Assembly: GCA_020002185.1 (NCBI GenBank)
Contig: CM034533.1
Coordinates: 49,078,346-49,142,345 of the forward strand
From: Paraescarpia echinospica
Taxonomy: Eukaryota > Annelida > Polychaeta > Sabellida > Siboglinidae
Length of the DNA: 64,000 nucleotides
Direction of reading: 5' to 3'
Below, piece after piece: positions 40,471-53,229 of the stretch. Every line of letters begins with the position of its first letter. The first letter of the stretch is position 1. A program made the position numbers and the translations under genes. The notes under the pieces were generated by a model. The model was not told the DNA's origin. It searched no databases and saw only the letters and a program-made list of their open reading frames with translations.

Positions 40471-41997
40471 TTAAAGGGAATAAAAACATGTATTGCTCGA
40501 ATTCATGCTATATTACATCCTGCTATCTATTTCCACGTCCACCAAGCAAAAAAAATTAAAAAAATTCAATGAATTAGAAATTCCATATTTTATGCTGTAC
40601 ATCCAGACATTTTCGAATATGCATATTTTTGGCACGCTTTTCGGGATGCCGAGATGTGACGTCACTTATGTGACTCAAACTCCCATCAGGCCGACCCTTT
40701 CCATGCATTCAGAGCATGTTTACAAGTATAGCTTTTGGGTCGAAACGAGCGTCAGAACGAGTTATTGTGCAATATTTCGATGTAATACAAACACTAGTCA
40801 TCATAGAGGAACAAATATTTATCTTACGGTTCCACATGAATCGAATTTTATTCAAAACAACGAATGCGAATGGGCCTACAAAGTACAAGTCGACTAGGTC
40901 TAGGTTTCGCCGAGCTTGGGCTCGTTTTCAGAATAATTATATCAAATGCAACCAACGGGAGATAATCTACACCAATAAACATACATAGCAAACATATATT
41001 GTATCCAGCTACATAAAGTAACGTGTATAGTCTCATAATATCACTAGAATATCGATATATGAAGGAGTTTATCCAAACAAATATAATGTAATGGATATAT
41101 AATTTATTAATTGTAAATATATTGTACGCTAATATATTGTAATTATATATGTGAAAACAGATTGAGATCTGTCTGGATAAATACAATTTAGAAACATCGT
41201 TATATAATGACCATATTTTCATTTTTGTGGCGAATTTCATTTTTGTGGCGAATAAATAGTTACTATAAAAATTAAAAATATTTACAAACAGTGCATTATA
41301 GTATAAAATGATTTTGTTTATATTACTTCGTGAAAACAAAACAAAAAAAGTGTAAAGAAAATCAAAGGTTTGCATGCTGTCAGGATTGAACCGGCGTCGC
41401 CCGAGAGTGAAACAAAAAGGAGGTAACCAACGCGCCTACCCACTGAGCTAGCGGGACCAACGGAAACTCTCTGACTGATTTAAGTTGTTATGATAAATTG
41501 TACAACTCCTTCATATATCGATATTCTAGTGATATTATCAGATTATACACGTTACTTTATGTAGCTGGATACAATATATGTTTGCTATGTATGTTTATTG
41601 GTGTAGACTATCTCCCGTTGGTGTGGAACCGTAAGATAAATGTTTGTTCCTCTATGATGACTAGTGTTTGTATTACGTCGGAATATTGCACAATAACTCG
41701 TTCTGACGCTCGTTTCGACCCAAAAGCTATCCTTGTAAACATGCTCTGAATGCATGGAAAGGGTCGGCCTGATGCGAGTGTGTGTCATAAGTGACGTCAC
41801 GATACCACGTGATCGCCTACCTCATTAAAATTTATTTTCCGCGGGAATCGCTTCACAGACGGGCTTAAAATCGAATTTATGGTACAAATGTATTTTTCTG
41901 TATTTGTTTAATGTTGTCAAATGTTACATACAATGTTAAACTTTGTGTACACATGGAAAAAGGATTTTAGCTAATGCCTTATTTTTATTTCCTTTAA
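40471..41997. mobile_element. TTAA-flanked foldback element, copy 2
   Basis: Left terminus AGGGAATAAAAACATG (from 40475), right terminus TTATTTTTATTTCCT (to 41993), TTAA on both sides. Both arms are shorter than in the intron 4 copy: a deletion removes the left-arm tRNA-like part (joint near 41068) and part of the right arm is missing near 41615. CREB-type TGACGTCA occurs in both arms. No transposase is present. Confidence 0.8.
41376..41461 (-). ncRNA. tRNA-like segment in foldback copy 2
   Basis: Same as 26195-26278, with AGGATTGAACCGGCGTCGCC and CCACTGAGCTAGCGGGACCA, but with a changed middle part (GAGAGTGAAACAAAAAGGAGG). Confidence 0.5.
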
Positions 41998-43060
41998 CTG
42001 TCCACCAAGCAGTAGCAGAGCAGTTTTATAATAATAATCCACAAGTTAAGTGGCAGTGATCTTCCTTTTATCCTCCATGTGATGTTTATTGTGAGCAGGG
42101 CGGACAAATGGTTATTATATGTAGACAGGTACAGAAAGAAACTGATGTTTTCTATAAAAAGAACACGTTTAAGTCTATAATTGTTGAACAGTTTATTGTT
42201 ACCCGATTGGCGATTGTAGACGGGAATCAGAATGATTGTTATCACCAGCACTGTCTGTGCCATCATTGACATATTGTTGAGTGAAACTGACAGCACCATG
42301 GCCAAAAACACAAACAGACAGCACCGCGATCAAAAACATAAAATAAACAACAATACTATCGGATTATCGCCAGCCACGAATTAATTGTATAGGTTTTTAG
42401 TCTATTTTAAACTAGGTTAACCGTTATTCCGCTAGGTTTTATTGTACAGCAAACAACATGACAACGACGATATGACATCGTGATAATCAGGCAAAATTAA
42501 ATAAATTCACAAACGAGACGCAACGTCCGAAGCGGTCTTGCCCACAGTAATAAATATATAATTGAGATGGTACTTTTCCATAGCCGCATGATAGCGGCGA
42601 CTAGACTACGTCTAGCCTGACCGTTGACCTCACTTGGGTCGACGTGCGATGATAGCTCTCTGGATTAGGCGAACGGCGTCTGCAATCACTGTCTAGTGTT
42701 AGTAGATAGTTTGTAATGAAATACATATATGCATATACGTACCGGTGAACCGTGACTTTTATGCTGCGAACAGATGTTCTATGAAACATGGAACAGACTT
42801 AGCTGTAGCGATCTGTCAGTGCGAACGAGCGAGTGCGCCTCCATGCGGGAACCTCCAACGTAATTATAAACGTCATGGAGTCACGTGATCGTCAAATATG
42901 GGTCAATTATATTTTTATAAGATCAGATTCATGTTTTTATCCCGTAAAGTAACCAATCAGGATGTCTCGATCGATCCACTATTGGTTCAGTTAGTGTATC
43001 TGTTTCTGCTGATTAAAGGCTAGATTTAATACCTGTTTGGCTTAATTGTATATCTATACT
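41998..43060. other. Non-repetitive sequence; possible promoter region near 42.4-42.9 kb
   Basis: Unlike its surroundings this part has no partner elsewhere in the window and is richer in CpG at 42460-42900. On the minus strand GCATAAAAG near 42760 could be a TATA-like element directed towards the decarboxylase gene. No exon can be supported, so this is only a candidate for the missing 5' end. Confidence 0.25.
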
Positions 43061-43064
43061 CTTA

Positions 43065-43500
43065 GGTATGAAAAACGCCTAAAAGATTGTGGTTTAACAA
43101 CACTAGAGACCAGGAGATTGAGAGATCAGATAGAAGTGTTTAAAATATTGAATGGTTATGAAAATATTTATAGAAATATGTTTTTTTCAGTTAAGAAAGA
43201 TAAACAGACTAGAGGACATGATGTTACATTAGTAATTATAGGAGCAGTGTAGATTAGACGTAAGAAAGTTCTCATTTTCACAAAGGACTGTGAATGAATG
43301 GAACAGATTATCTGTCATCTGATGATTGTGTGGGTGCTAGTAGTGTGAATATGTTTAAAAATAAAATCGCCACATACCTCAGAAGGGCTGGATATATGTA
43401 GATAAAAGGGTTGGACTCTCAATAAGCCAAAGGGCTTCCTTGTCCACCTGCCATCTAGAGTTAATTCTCTGGATGGCAATCTTGTTAAATCTTGTTATAC
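43065..43500 (+). pseudogene. CR1/Jockey-like LINE, 3' fragment
   Basis: TATGAAAAACGCCTAAAAGA and RDQIEVFKILNGYENI match copies 1 and 2; the tail GTGAATATGTTTAAAAATAA is followed by ATCTTGTTAAATCTTGTTA. It is more diverged than the other two. Confidence 0.85.
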
Positions 43501-43504
43501 TCTA

Positions 43505-43506
<2 letters not shown>

Positions 43507-43546
<40 letters not shown>

Positions 43547-43552
43547 CATAAA
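43507..43552. repeat. (TA)n microsatellite
   Basis: An uninterrupted TA run of about 34 bases followed by CATACATA, immediately after the LINE 3' end. Confidence 0.95.
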
Positions 43553-43824
43553 TTATAAAATGTTTGATTCCCACAGACATAAACAATTTATGTTGTAAAA
43601 CAGTTTCCTCTCCATGCACACGTCACGTGACTTACTCTTATACTTGGTCACAAATCTGAAACAGCCAATTATAATTATGTACTGATTGTAACACTAACTA
43701 TAACGCTCGTATTACGACAACAAACGAAACATATTTAACTCTACTGGATATTATTTATCACTATGTCTTACATGAGCACATATACTTCACCCGGATAAAA
43801 TTTAATCCCCGCTTAAGCGCGACA

Positions 43825-44219
43825 CCGGACCCACCTGGATTTCACCGTTATAACTTGATCTTTGCCTAAATTTGATACCTTAGTGTGTTAGTTCCATTAT
43901 TCAACATTATCCCAGTCATATTTACGTTTAAGAATATTAATTGCGTCTTAGCGTTTTTTGAGGCGTAAATAACGCCCCGGTTTGCATCAACATACGCCGC
44001 TATATCGCACATTTTATGAGCGCGATGCGGTAACGCACGACCGCAGCGGTGCTGACTAGTGCAAACCGGGTTGCTATTTCGGCTTCAAAAGTGCGCTAAG
44101 ACACAATCTTTTCGTAATATAAATATGCCTGGGATGATGTTGAATGATGGAACTAGCCCTCTGAGGTATCAAAGTTAGGCAAAACTCAAATTATAACGGC
44201 GAAATCGAGGTGGGTCTGG
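43825..44219. mobile_element. Foldback MITE (395 bp, arms of about 170 bp)
   Basis: The left arm begins CCGGACCCACCTGG and the right arm ends CGAGGTGGGTCTGG. The arms pair along most of their length (GTTCCATTATTCAACATTAT versus ATGATGTTGAATGATGGAAC). The short centre contains GCGATGCGGTAACGCACGAC. No coding capacity; no clear target duplication. Confidence 0.8.
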
Positions 44220-44276
44220 ATACTACACAATTAAGTGCCGGCATGGCTTTGGGCTTACAGCTGGACAGTGAGTGAG

Positions 44277-44703
44277 TGTAATCCCCGGGGGGTGCACTGC
44301 CTATACTAGCAGTAGGCCCTACTATGGATGTGCCGACTTCAAGGGTCGTTTTTTTACCGAGGCTCCCTTGATCAAGGGTCTGTTTTTCACATGTTCTCAC
44401 TAGAACAAGGGCCAACATTATACAGAAGTTCCCTAGACAAGGGTACCATTTCGAAGAACTCGCGATCTCCCTAGAAAAAGGCAAGTTTTTTATTGCAGCA
44501 TTCACGGTTACCTATATGTATATGTTTAAATATGAATTAAACATTTACTTAAAAAGTGTGTCTTTCTTACATTTGTTCCTAGATCAAGGGTAAACTTTTT
44601 GATATTGGATGCCCTTATTAGGGTAGTGGTATTTTACCTTCAGCTGCACACCCCTACCCACATGTAAGGGTAGTGCCTCCCCCGGGGTGTAATCACCCGT
44701 CCC
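44277..44703. mobile_element. MITE with CCCCGGGG termini and TGTAAT duplication
   Basis: Termini CCCCGGGGGGTGCACTGCC at 44283 and GTAGTGCCTCCCCCGGGG ending 44697 are inverted. TGTAAT flanks both sides. Inside are several CAAGGG/CTAGA(C/A)AAGG repeats. No transposase. Confidence 0.75.
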
Positions 44704-46190
44704 TGGCACCTTGGATAATTACCCTTTGGCTTTGTCCACCTGTGAGTACAGCAATAAAATTGGCCCTATTCAGGCTATTGTCAATAGTAATTAAGTACAT
44801 TGAAAGCTGAACTTTGTGTTAATTGCCACTGGGTAAACTACTATATAGCTGTTACATTAATTGTATTTATAGTTCATTAATTATTGTCCTCTTGTGGAAT
44901 TTGAATTAAATTCTAGGTGTCAAACAGTCAAGTACCATATCCTCTACACAACACTGACTCCAAGACACACAAACTGTATTTTACAACTATACGGAACACA
45001 AAATGGATATAATAATTGATAATAAAGGCCCATCACACATTCTTACCTCCTCATCAGCGATAATGCTCCCCTTTCTGAGATCTACAAACATGCAACTAGC
45101 AACCACAATATTTCGGCAACCATACAGCCACACAATTACACGATTTCTCATCAGCACGCGCAATTTAAAATTGGTGAAGCTAAACTTTATTGTGTATTGG
45201 TTAAATTCAATTATTCGTAGCTTGTACGAAATATATTCGCTACACATCTTAAGTTGTTGATTGTTGAGAATAGCCTCTTTGACAGTCAGTAGTTTCCTTA
45301 ATCAGCATACTAAAAATAAAACCGCACCTATCGTTTACTTTTTAAGAATTATTTTATATGGCTTAATTTACATGCTCATATTTGTTAAATCATCGTCACC
45401 CCGTTCATTCACCAGTATTTTGTTTGCATCTGTCACCACTCAGTGATTACAATTAGGACTATTGATTTTACATTTGGTATAAAACTGGCTTCTTGTGTAT
45501 TTGTTACCCCATGCTTTTACATAACAGGAGACACTGAGATAGTGTGAAGTCCTTATGCATTGCTAATTGGATGCAGTTGTCTTTTGACTAAAATTCCTCT
45601 ACTAACTGCCCTTTTCACACATGGCATTAGAGAAAGACCCCTCAGCCAGGCTCCCATACATTCCGTGATAATCACTTAATAGATAAGGGTTCTCCCTTTA
45701 ACATCTGTACAAATCAGGCATTCCTCGTATTATATAGTTGTAATGCCCGAACAATATCCAGCAGCTTTTAGGAGGGGGACTAACGCTTTTGAGAAATGTG
45801 GAATATAATTAGTGGTTTACATAATTTGCAATTTTGAGGGGGGTTCACATTTTGGAGAAAGTTATGTCCACAAAAAGGGGGGTTCACGTGAACCCCGTGA
45901 ACGCCCCCAGGCTACGGGCCTGGCGTACGTACACTCAAAACACTACCCAAATAAAAAACACTACCGTCAATATGCCCTATCAGCCAATTACATTAGTCAC
46001 CTTTGGGAGTCATCCTATACACTATAGGGTTGATTCGTGATCGTTGGAGCCAATTAGAAAACATTAATAAATAGTTAGTGTGAAATTACATAAAATATTA
46101 ATTATGTTTAATACATGTTGTAATGTGTTGACATGCTAATTAAGATATGGTATACATATTAAACTAGATTCGCAGGGGGGACTCATAGAA
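44704..46190. other. No gene recognised
   Basis: AT-rich sequence. At 45835-45925 a GGGGGGTTCAC/GTGAACCCC palindrome with CCCAGGCTACGGGCCTGG looks like the end of a transposon, without a visible partner end. Confidence 0.4.
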
Positions 46191-46199
46191 AAGCCTGAA

Positions 46200-49130
46200 A
46201 ATGAAGGCAAAGATAAAGACAGCACAAATAAATCAGAAAATAATAGTCTGGAAAACTCTTCTGAAGCTGGATATAAATGTGTGTGTGTTTAAATGCAAGG
46301 AGTATAGTAAACAAAATAAATTAACTAAACATTATGGTAAAAGATATTGACCCTCATATAATAGGTATAACCGAATCCTGGACCACCACCGATATATCAG
46401 ATGCCGAATTGGGATTGACAGGATATGTAATGTTTAGAAAAGATAGAATAGGTAGAAAGGGAGGTGGAGTTATTTTATATATTAAAGAATCTATCCAGGC
46501 TTATGAAATAAAATTAGAAAGAGAAGCAGATTGCGAGAAAGCTGTTTGGTGTAACATAGTTACAGGTAACTCAACGTTAACAGTTGGGTTAGTTTATCGA
46601 AGTCCAAACATAAGCATAGAAGAGAATGAAAAAATAAAAACGCTATAAGGCAAGTAAGCAAACGGGACTGTATTATTATGGGGGATTTTAACCACAGGCA
46701 TATACAATGGAAATCTCTTCAGAGTATGGGGAGTGAGGACCACAAGATTTAGTGTTAGTTCAAGATGCTTTCCTTTCTCAACATGTGCTAGAACCAACCA
46801 GGGGTGAGAATGTGTTAGACATAGTTTTGTCCTCACAGAATGAATTGGTTGACAATGTCAAGATACGTGAGCCACTGGTGAGTAGCGATCACAACCAGAT
46901 ACATTTTACCATCAAAGTAAAATCAGAAAGGAATATTAAAAAGCAGTATAGGAGAAATTTCCACAAAGGAAGGTATAAGGACGAGGAAATATTTAGCAAA
47001 GATAGACTGGAATAACACACTGCAAAATAAGACAGCAACAGAATGCTGGAATATATTAAAGAGTGAAATTAAGTGCATAGTCGACAAATTTGTACCCTTC
47101 AAAAAACAAGGGAAACGGTCCAAAAAGAAACACTTATCGAAAGAAGCCATTAAAAAAATTAAGTATAAACAAATGATGTGGAAGTCATATAGATGTACTG
47201 GAAATGATGAAGACTACAACAGTTATAAAGAAGCACTTAACCAAGCTACAGCTGAAATTAGAAATTCAAAGGGAAGCTATGAACAACAATTAGCTAGTAA
47301 TATAAAACATGACAGCAAGAGTTTTTATGCATATGTTCGAAGCAAACAGAAAGTTCAAGATAAGGTCGGTCCTCTAGAAGATAGTGCTGGAAATATAATA
47401 TCAGAGGGATTCTTAATGGCAGAAGACCTGAATGAGTACTTTAGTTCAGTGTTTACCAGGGAAGATATTAGTTCACTGCCAGTACCAGAGGCTAAGTTCA
47501 AGGGGCAGATTCAGACTATTTAGGACAATTAATTGTAACCCCAGAAATGGTAGCTAAGAAAATAAGGGCTATGAAGGATAATAAATCACCTGGAGTGGAT
47601 GGGATTCCGCCCAAACTACTATTGGAAATTGTAGAACAAATTAGCGTACCGCTTGCAACAGTTTTCAATTTGTCATTAGAAGAGGGAGAGGTTCCTTTAG
47701 AATGGAAAGAGGCAAACATTATACCGTTATTTAAAAAAGGTTCGAGAAACAAGTCAGAGAACTATAGACCAGTGAGTTTAACATCAGTGATTTGCAAATT
47801 ATTAGAAAGATTAGTTAAAGATCACATGGTGGATTTTCTTGTTAAACAAAACTTGATCATCCCATCTCAACATGGTTTTTTTAAAGCAAGGTCATGCTTA
47901 ACAAATATGTTATGTTTTTTGGAAGACATCACTAAGTGGGTAGATGAGGGATCACCAGTAGATATCGTGTACTTAGATTTTCAAAAAGCTTTCGACAAAG
48001 TACCACATCAAAGATTACTGCTTAAACTAAAGGCCCATGGCATAGGAAATGGTATAATAAACTGGATAGAACAATGGCTGATTGACAGAAGACAACGTAT
48101 AGTAGTTGATGGGGAGGCTTCAAACTGGAAATCGATATTGAATGGGGTACCACAGGTGTCAGTATTAGGACCTATATTATTCTTAATATATATCAACGAT
48201 TTGGATGATGAAATAACAAGCAAGGTGTTGAAATTTGCAGATGATACAAAAGTGTTTAGAAGGATTAAAAGTGATGGAAATAGACAGCATTTACAAGATG
48301 ATCTTGACAGGTTGATCAAATGGTCTGAAAAGTGGCAAATGCTGTTCAATTTTGGGAAATGTAAATGCCTCCACACAGGACATGGGAACGAAGAGGTAGA
48401 ATATACAATGCGGGGTACTGTACTAAGTACTACTGTAAAAGAAAAGGACTTAGGATTAACCATTAGTGCTGATATGAAGGTTTCAAAGCAGTGCGGAATT
48501 GCAGCTTCAAAGGGAAATCAAATCCTTGGATTAATTAGGCGAAACATAACGTATAAGGAAAAAGAGTTAATAATACCGCTGTACAAAACAATAGTTAGGC
48601 CTCATTTAGAATATTGTATTCAAGCGTGGAGGCCATATCGCAGGAAGGACATAGATATGCTAGAAAGAGTACAGAGGAGAGCAACTAAAATTATACCAAA
48701 ACTGAGGGATCTTAGTTACGAAATAAGCCTAAAAAATGCGGTTTAACAACACTAGAGACCAGAAGATTGAGAGGAGATCAGATAGAAGTGTTTAAAATAT
48801 TGAATGGTTATGAAAATATTGATAGATATATATTTTTTTCAATTAAGAAAGATAGAAGGACTAGAGGACATGAAGTTACATTAGCAAAGGAGCAGAGTAG
48901 ATTAGATATAAGAAAGTTTTTATTTTCTCAAAGGACTGTAAATGAATGGAACAGATTATCTGCTGATTGTGTGGGTGCTAGTAGCGTGAATATGTTTAAA
49001 AATAAAATCAACACATACCTCAGACGGGCGGGATACACATAAATAAAAGGGTCGGACTCTCGATAAGCCAAAGGGCTTCCTTGTCCACCTGCCACCTAGA
49101 GTTAATTCTCTGGGTGGCAATCTTGTTAAT
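46200..49130 (+). mobile_element. CR1/Jockey-like non-LTR retrotransposon, copy 2
   Basis: The most complete copy. An endonuclease half (46334-46648) reads DIDPHIIGITESW, FRKDRIGRKGGGVILYI and VGLVYRSP; after a frameshift comes IMGDFNHRHI, then VLEPTRGENVLDIVLSS and SSDHNQIHF. Reverse transcriptase (47547-48746) has [47 protein letters not shown] (Val replacing the usual Gly) and [12 protein letters not shown]. The tail frame ends [19 protein letters not shown]. The 3' end near 49130 has AATCTTGTTAAT. At least four frameshifts inactivate it. Copy 1 lies inverted at 6.25-8.46 kb. Confidence 0.9.
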
Positions 49131-49427
49131 TATCATTCTAATGTCGCTACCAGCCACAATATGGCAGCACCATATACTAAGTAGACGATGTGTATACTGT
49201 TACATTCTTTATTTTATGAAACTACCTTTTCATGATTTAATTGCCGAGGTGTTGATTATAATTATATTTAGGTAATTAATTACTATGATTAACCAATTCT
49301 TTGAACGGTATGAAATAAACTATCTTCAGAGACACTGGTCACGTGTGCATTTGTACAGCAGCCATAGGCTAGGAGCCAGGCCTCGAGTGAATGATGTGAG
49401 ATTCATTAATGAGTCTCCAGAGCAGTA

Positions 49428-50510
49428 TTGAGGTTTCTAGGATGCAATGTGTTGCGGCGAATCTTAAAACATGTGTTGAATACATCGGGAACTGAGGAAT
49501 TTCAGAAACACCCAGATGGAGCAGATTGGCTTAGCGAACTGCCTCTTCACGCAACTGAAACAGAGGAAACAACTCAAAAATACCACGTTTGTCTTGCCAA
49601 GGTAGCAGGTAAGATGCCTGTGCTTCTACCAGCACGGACAGTGACGTCAGTACCGTGTACTGGTAATAAGAAAATGTCCGGCGAGCTGTTGGTGGAGCGA
49701 GTTGGGGTTGAAATACATCTACCTCAAGGGATCAAGGTACAGGATGCCTTGACCATTCTTGAGAAGGGATGGGTTGTTCTGTTTGTCGCCAATGAAACTG
49801 AACAGGACAATTGGCAAAACCCACGAACGCGACTCGGACTGATGACCAAAGTAACAACAGTAACAACAGTTGCATGTATCCTTGGGCAACATCCAAAGTG
49901 CAAAAATATATGGCTCCTCGGAGTGCTTTCAACGCCTCGTCAATGCTTGGCAGGGGGTATGCGTCTTCCGCGTTCTTAGATTTAAAGGACGGTAGTCGAC
50001 ACACACTCTCAGCTCTCCAGTCTTCTTCCTCACTAGAACTGCCTGAAATGCACACGGGCTGTTGTTCTTTCGGATAATGCTTTGCCGCATCCAATTTTCT
50101 AGATGTTGTTGCACTTCCTGCTGTAGGTTGGGCGGCCCTCGACGATGTGGAATCCTTATGGGCGTTTCATCAGTTAGTGGTATTCCATGTTTCACATTGT
50201 CAATGTAACCAAGGTCATCATCACCGAGACTGAAGGCACCGACATGCCTGCGTAGCATGGCGTGTAGCAACTTCTTTTGTTCTTCACTGAGGTTGTCCTC
50301 ATGTATGTCTAAACTGAATGGAAGTTCAGGTAGATCTTCAGTCTTCGGTGTGATGTCTTCTTGTAGTGGGCCTAATATTACCTTGTCTTCTTCCACCTGA
50401 TGGATCTGACAGTCACGCTCCTGTTAACCATCCACTGCTGTTACTTTGGTCATCAGTCCGAGTCTCGTTCGAGGGTTTATCCAAATGTCCTGTTCAGTTT
50501 CATTGGCGAC
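49428..50510. pseudogene. Head-to-head Gypsy (Ty3-type) remnant
   Basis: The plus half (49428-49865) encodes the region before the reverse transcriptase: LLPARTVTSVPC, VLFVANETEQDNW and NPRTRLGLMTKV. The minus half (50507 down to about 49868) starts again with VANETEQD and NPRTRLGLMTKV, then EEDKVILGPLQEDI, LLHAMLRRHVGAFS, HRRGPPNLQQEVQQHLENW, AVLVRKKTGELRVCVDYRPL and LDVAQGYMQ. So one stretch occurs twice as an inverted repeat, and the element breaks before the catalytic YxDD. No LTRs are seen. Confidence 0.8.
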
Positions 50511-50589
50511 TTTTAAACTTACAAATTTGCAAACTTTCACTGACATACGTCGAAACAAACGTACTTTCCACAGCAGAGCTCAGCAAATT

Positions 50590-50810
50590 TAACTGCTTCG
50601 ACAGGTATAACTCGTGAAATTCCACAATTTCCACACAATGGGCAAGTTTATCTCGTGAAATTCCACACAACGGACACATAGTACTCGTGAAATTCGACAA
50701 TTTCCACACAATAGACAGGCATAACGCGTGGAATTCGACAATTTCCACACAATAGACAGGTATAACGCGTGGAATTCGACAATTTCCACACAATAGATAG
50801 GTATAAAACG
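50590..50810. repeat. Tandem repeat of about 47 bp
   Basis: About four units with GTGGAATTCGACAATTTCCA and CACAATAGACAGGTATAACG; the first two are more diverged. Confidence 0.8.
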
Positions 50811-52525
50811 AGTTGCACGAATCAAACTTAGACCAACAAGTGGCACGAATCGAACTTAGATCAACTAGTCGGACAAACGAAACACTAAACTTAGACCAAC
50901 ATGTTGCACGAATCGAACTTAGACCAACTAGTCGGACAAATGAAACATTAAACTTAGACCAACAATTTGCACGAACCAAACTTAGTCCAGCGAGTTGCAC
51001 ACACGAAACACTAAACTTAGACCAACGAGTTGCACGAATCAAACTTAGACCAACGAGAATCCCTCACTCACTCACGCACTCACCCATTCACGCACTCATT
51101 CACGCACTCACTCACGAATCGAACTTAGACCAACTAGTCGGACAAATGAAACACTAAACTTAGACCAACAAGTTGCACGATCCAAACTTAGTCCAGCGAG
51201 TTGTACAAACGAAACACTAAACTTAGACCAACAAGTTTCACGAATCAAATTTAGACCAACTAGTCGGACAAATGAAAAACTAAACTTAGACCAACAAGTT
51301 GCACGAACCAAACTTAGTCCAGCGAGTTGCACAAACGAAACACTAAACTTAGACCAACAAGTTTCACGAATCGAACTTAGACCAACTAGTCGGACAAATG
51401 AAACACTAAACTTAGACCAACAAGTTGCACGAACCAAACTTAGTCCAGCGAGTTGCACAAACGAAACACTAAACTTAGACCAACAAGTTTCACGAATCGA
51501 ACTTAGACCAACTAGTCGGACAAATGAAACACTAAACTTAGACCAACAAGTTACACGAACCAAACTTAGTCCAGCGAGTTGCAAAAACGAAACACTAAAC
51601 TTAGACCAACAAGTTTCACGAATCGAACTTAGACCAACTAGTCGGACAAATGAAACACTAAACTTAGACCAACAAGTTGCACGAACCAAACTTAGTCCAG
51701 CGAGTTGCACAAACGAAATACTGAACTTAGACCAACGAGTTTCACGAATCGAACTTAGACCAACTAGTCGGACAAATGAAACACTAAACTTAGACCAACA
51801 AGTTGCATGAACCAAACTTAGTCCAGCGAGTTGTACAAACGAAACACTAAACTTAGACCAACAAGTTTCACGAATCGAACTTAGACCAACTAGTCGGACA
51901 AATGAAACACTAAACTTAGACCAACAAGTTGCACGAACCAAACGTAGTCCAGCGAGTTGCACAAACGAAACACTAAACTTAGACCAACAAGTTGCACGAA
52001 CCAAACTTAGTCCAGCGAGTTGCACAAACGAAACACTAAACTTAGACCAACAAGTTTCACGAATCGAACTTAGACCAACTAGTCGGACAAATGAAACACT
52101 AAACTTAGACCAACAAGTTGCACGAACCAAACTTAGTCCAGCGAGTTGCACAAACGAAACACTAAACTTAGACCAACAAGTTTCACGAATCGAACTTAGA
52201 CCAACTAGTCGGAAAAATGAAACACTAAACTTAGACAAACAAGTTACACGAACCAAACTTAATCCAGCGAGTTGCAAAAACGAAACACTAAACTTAGACC
52301 AACAAGTTGCACGAACCAAACTTAGTCCAGCGAGTTGCACAAACGAAATACTGAACTTAGACCAACGAGTTTCACGAATCGAACTTAGACCAACTAGTCG
52401 GACAAATGAAACACTAAACTTAGACCAACAAGTTGCACGAACCAAACTTAGTCCAGCGAGTTCCACAAACGAAACACTAAACTTAGACCAATGAGTTGCA
52501 CGAATCGAACTTAGACCAACGAGAA
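50811..52525 (-). repeat. 63/126-bp satellite with a long open frame
   Basis: The basic unit is 63 bp with AACTTAGACCAAC; two variants (one with AGTTGCACGAACC, the other with AGTCGGACAAATG) alternate to a 126-bp period. On the minus strand this stays open for 452 codons (51108-52466), repeating WSKFSVSFVQLAGLSLVRAT-like 21-residue units. No signal peptide and no resemblance to a known protein. Both unit lengths are divisible by three, so the open frame may be accidental. Confidence 0.9.
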
Positions 52526-52838
52526 TTTTTATAGTTGACAGGACTTAGAAATTGTTAGAGTTGGTAGGACTTAGACATTAACAAAAATAGCTATATCAAA
52601 CTACTTTATTATAATATTGACATAGTATTAATGATCATGAAAACCTTTGTATGAAATATTATTTGGCAGATTATTGTATTTAATTGTTGGTAAAACATGA
52701 TAATGTTAAGTTGTTTGTAAATTTCTAATTTATGTGTTACATGACAATTATGCCCTTTTTAAAGATGAATTGGTGAATGTTTGGAGAAGTGATATTTATG
52801 AATAAACTTTCATGTCTCAATATATTTTGTGTGTTGGT
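52526..52838. other. AT-rich sequence, nothing recognised
   Basis: No frame, array or transposon end seen. Confidence 0.4.
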
Positions 52839-52839
52839 C

Positions 52840-53000
52840 GGCTCTAAAAAGAACCGTGTGTTGTTGTTGTTTCTTCCGATATCTGCAGTCCACCATGTTC
52901 GTGTAGCTGGTCAAACTGGATAAACCCTTCAGACGTCCAAGAGGATGGATGTCCTGGAATGGAACCATCCCGAATTTGACATTTCGCTGTGCCACACTCT
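52840..53000 (-). pseudogene. Degenerate histone-type 3' end (possible H3 remnant)
   Basis: On the minus strand GGTTCTTTTTAGAGCC (52855-52840) forms a 6-bp stem with a four-base loop, one G-T pair away from the histone mRNA consensus, after ACAACAACAACACAC. About 85 nt upstream, QDIHPLGRLKG resembles the H3 C-terminus (KDIQLARRIRG). The upstream body of H3 is not recognisable and no good U7-type element follows. Weak but coherent. Confidence 0.3.
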
Positions 53001-53229
53001 CGCTTGTTTCGTCGACGTTTCGCCTTCATCACCTTATATGTTATAATATTCACAGCTTTCTATGGTGGGGTGGAAGTTCTTTCCTCGTGAAACTACAAAC
53101 TACAACCAAATTAGACTCAATGATTTTGGAGGTGCATTATTTTATCAACTTGCTGTTGCAGGCTCCCCAAAACCTCTCTTGAGATATCATACTGCACCCC
53201 CTATTTAAACCGTAAACGGAACTGATTTC

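Noticed and set aside
41994..42311. Hydrophobic 105-codon open frame
   Set aside because: No recognised family, starts inside the TTAA flank of a transposon, and such frames are frequent in AT-rich DNA.
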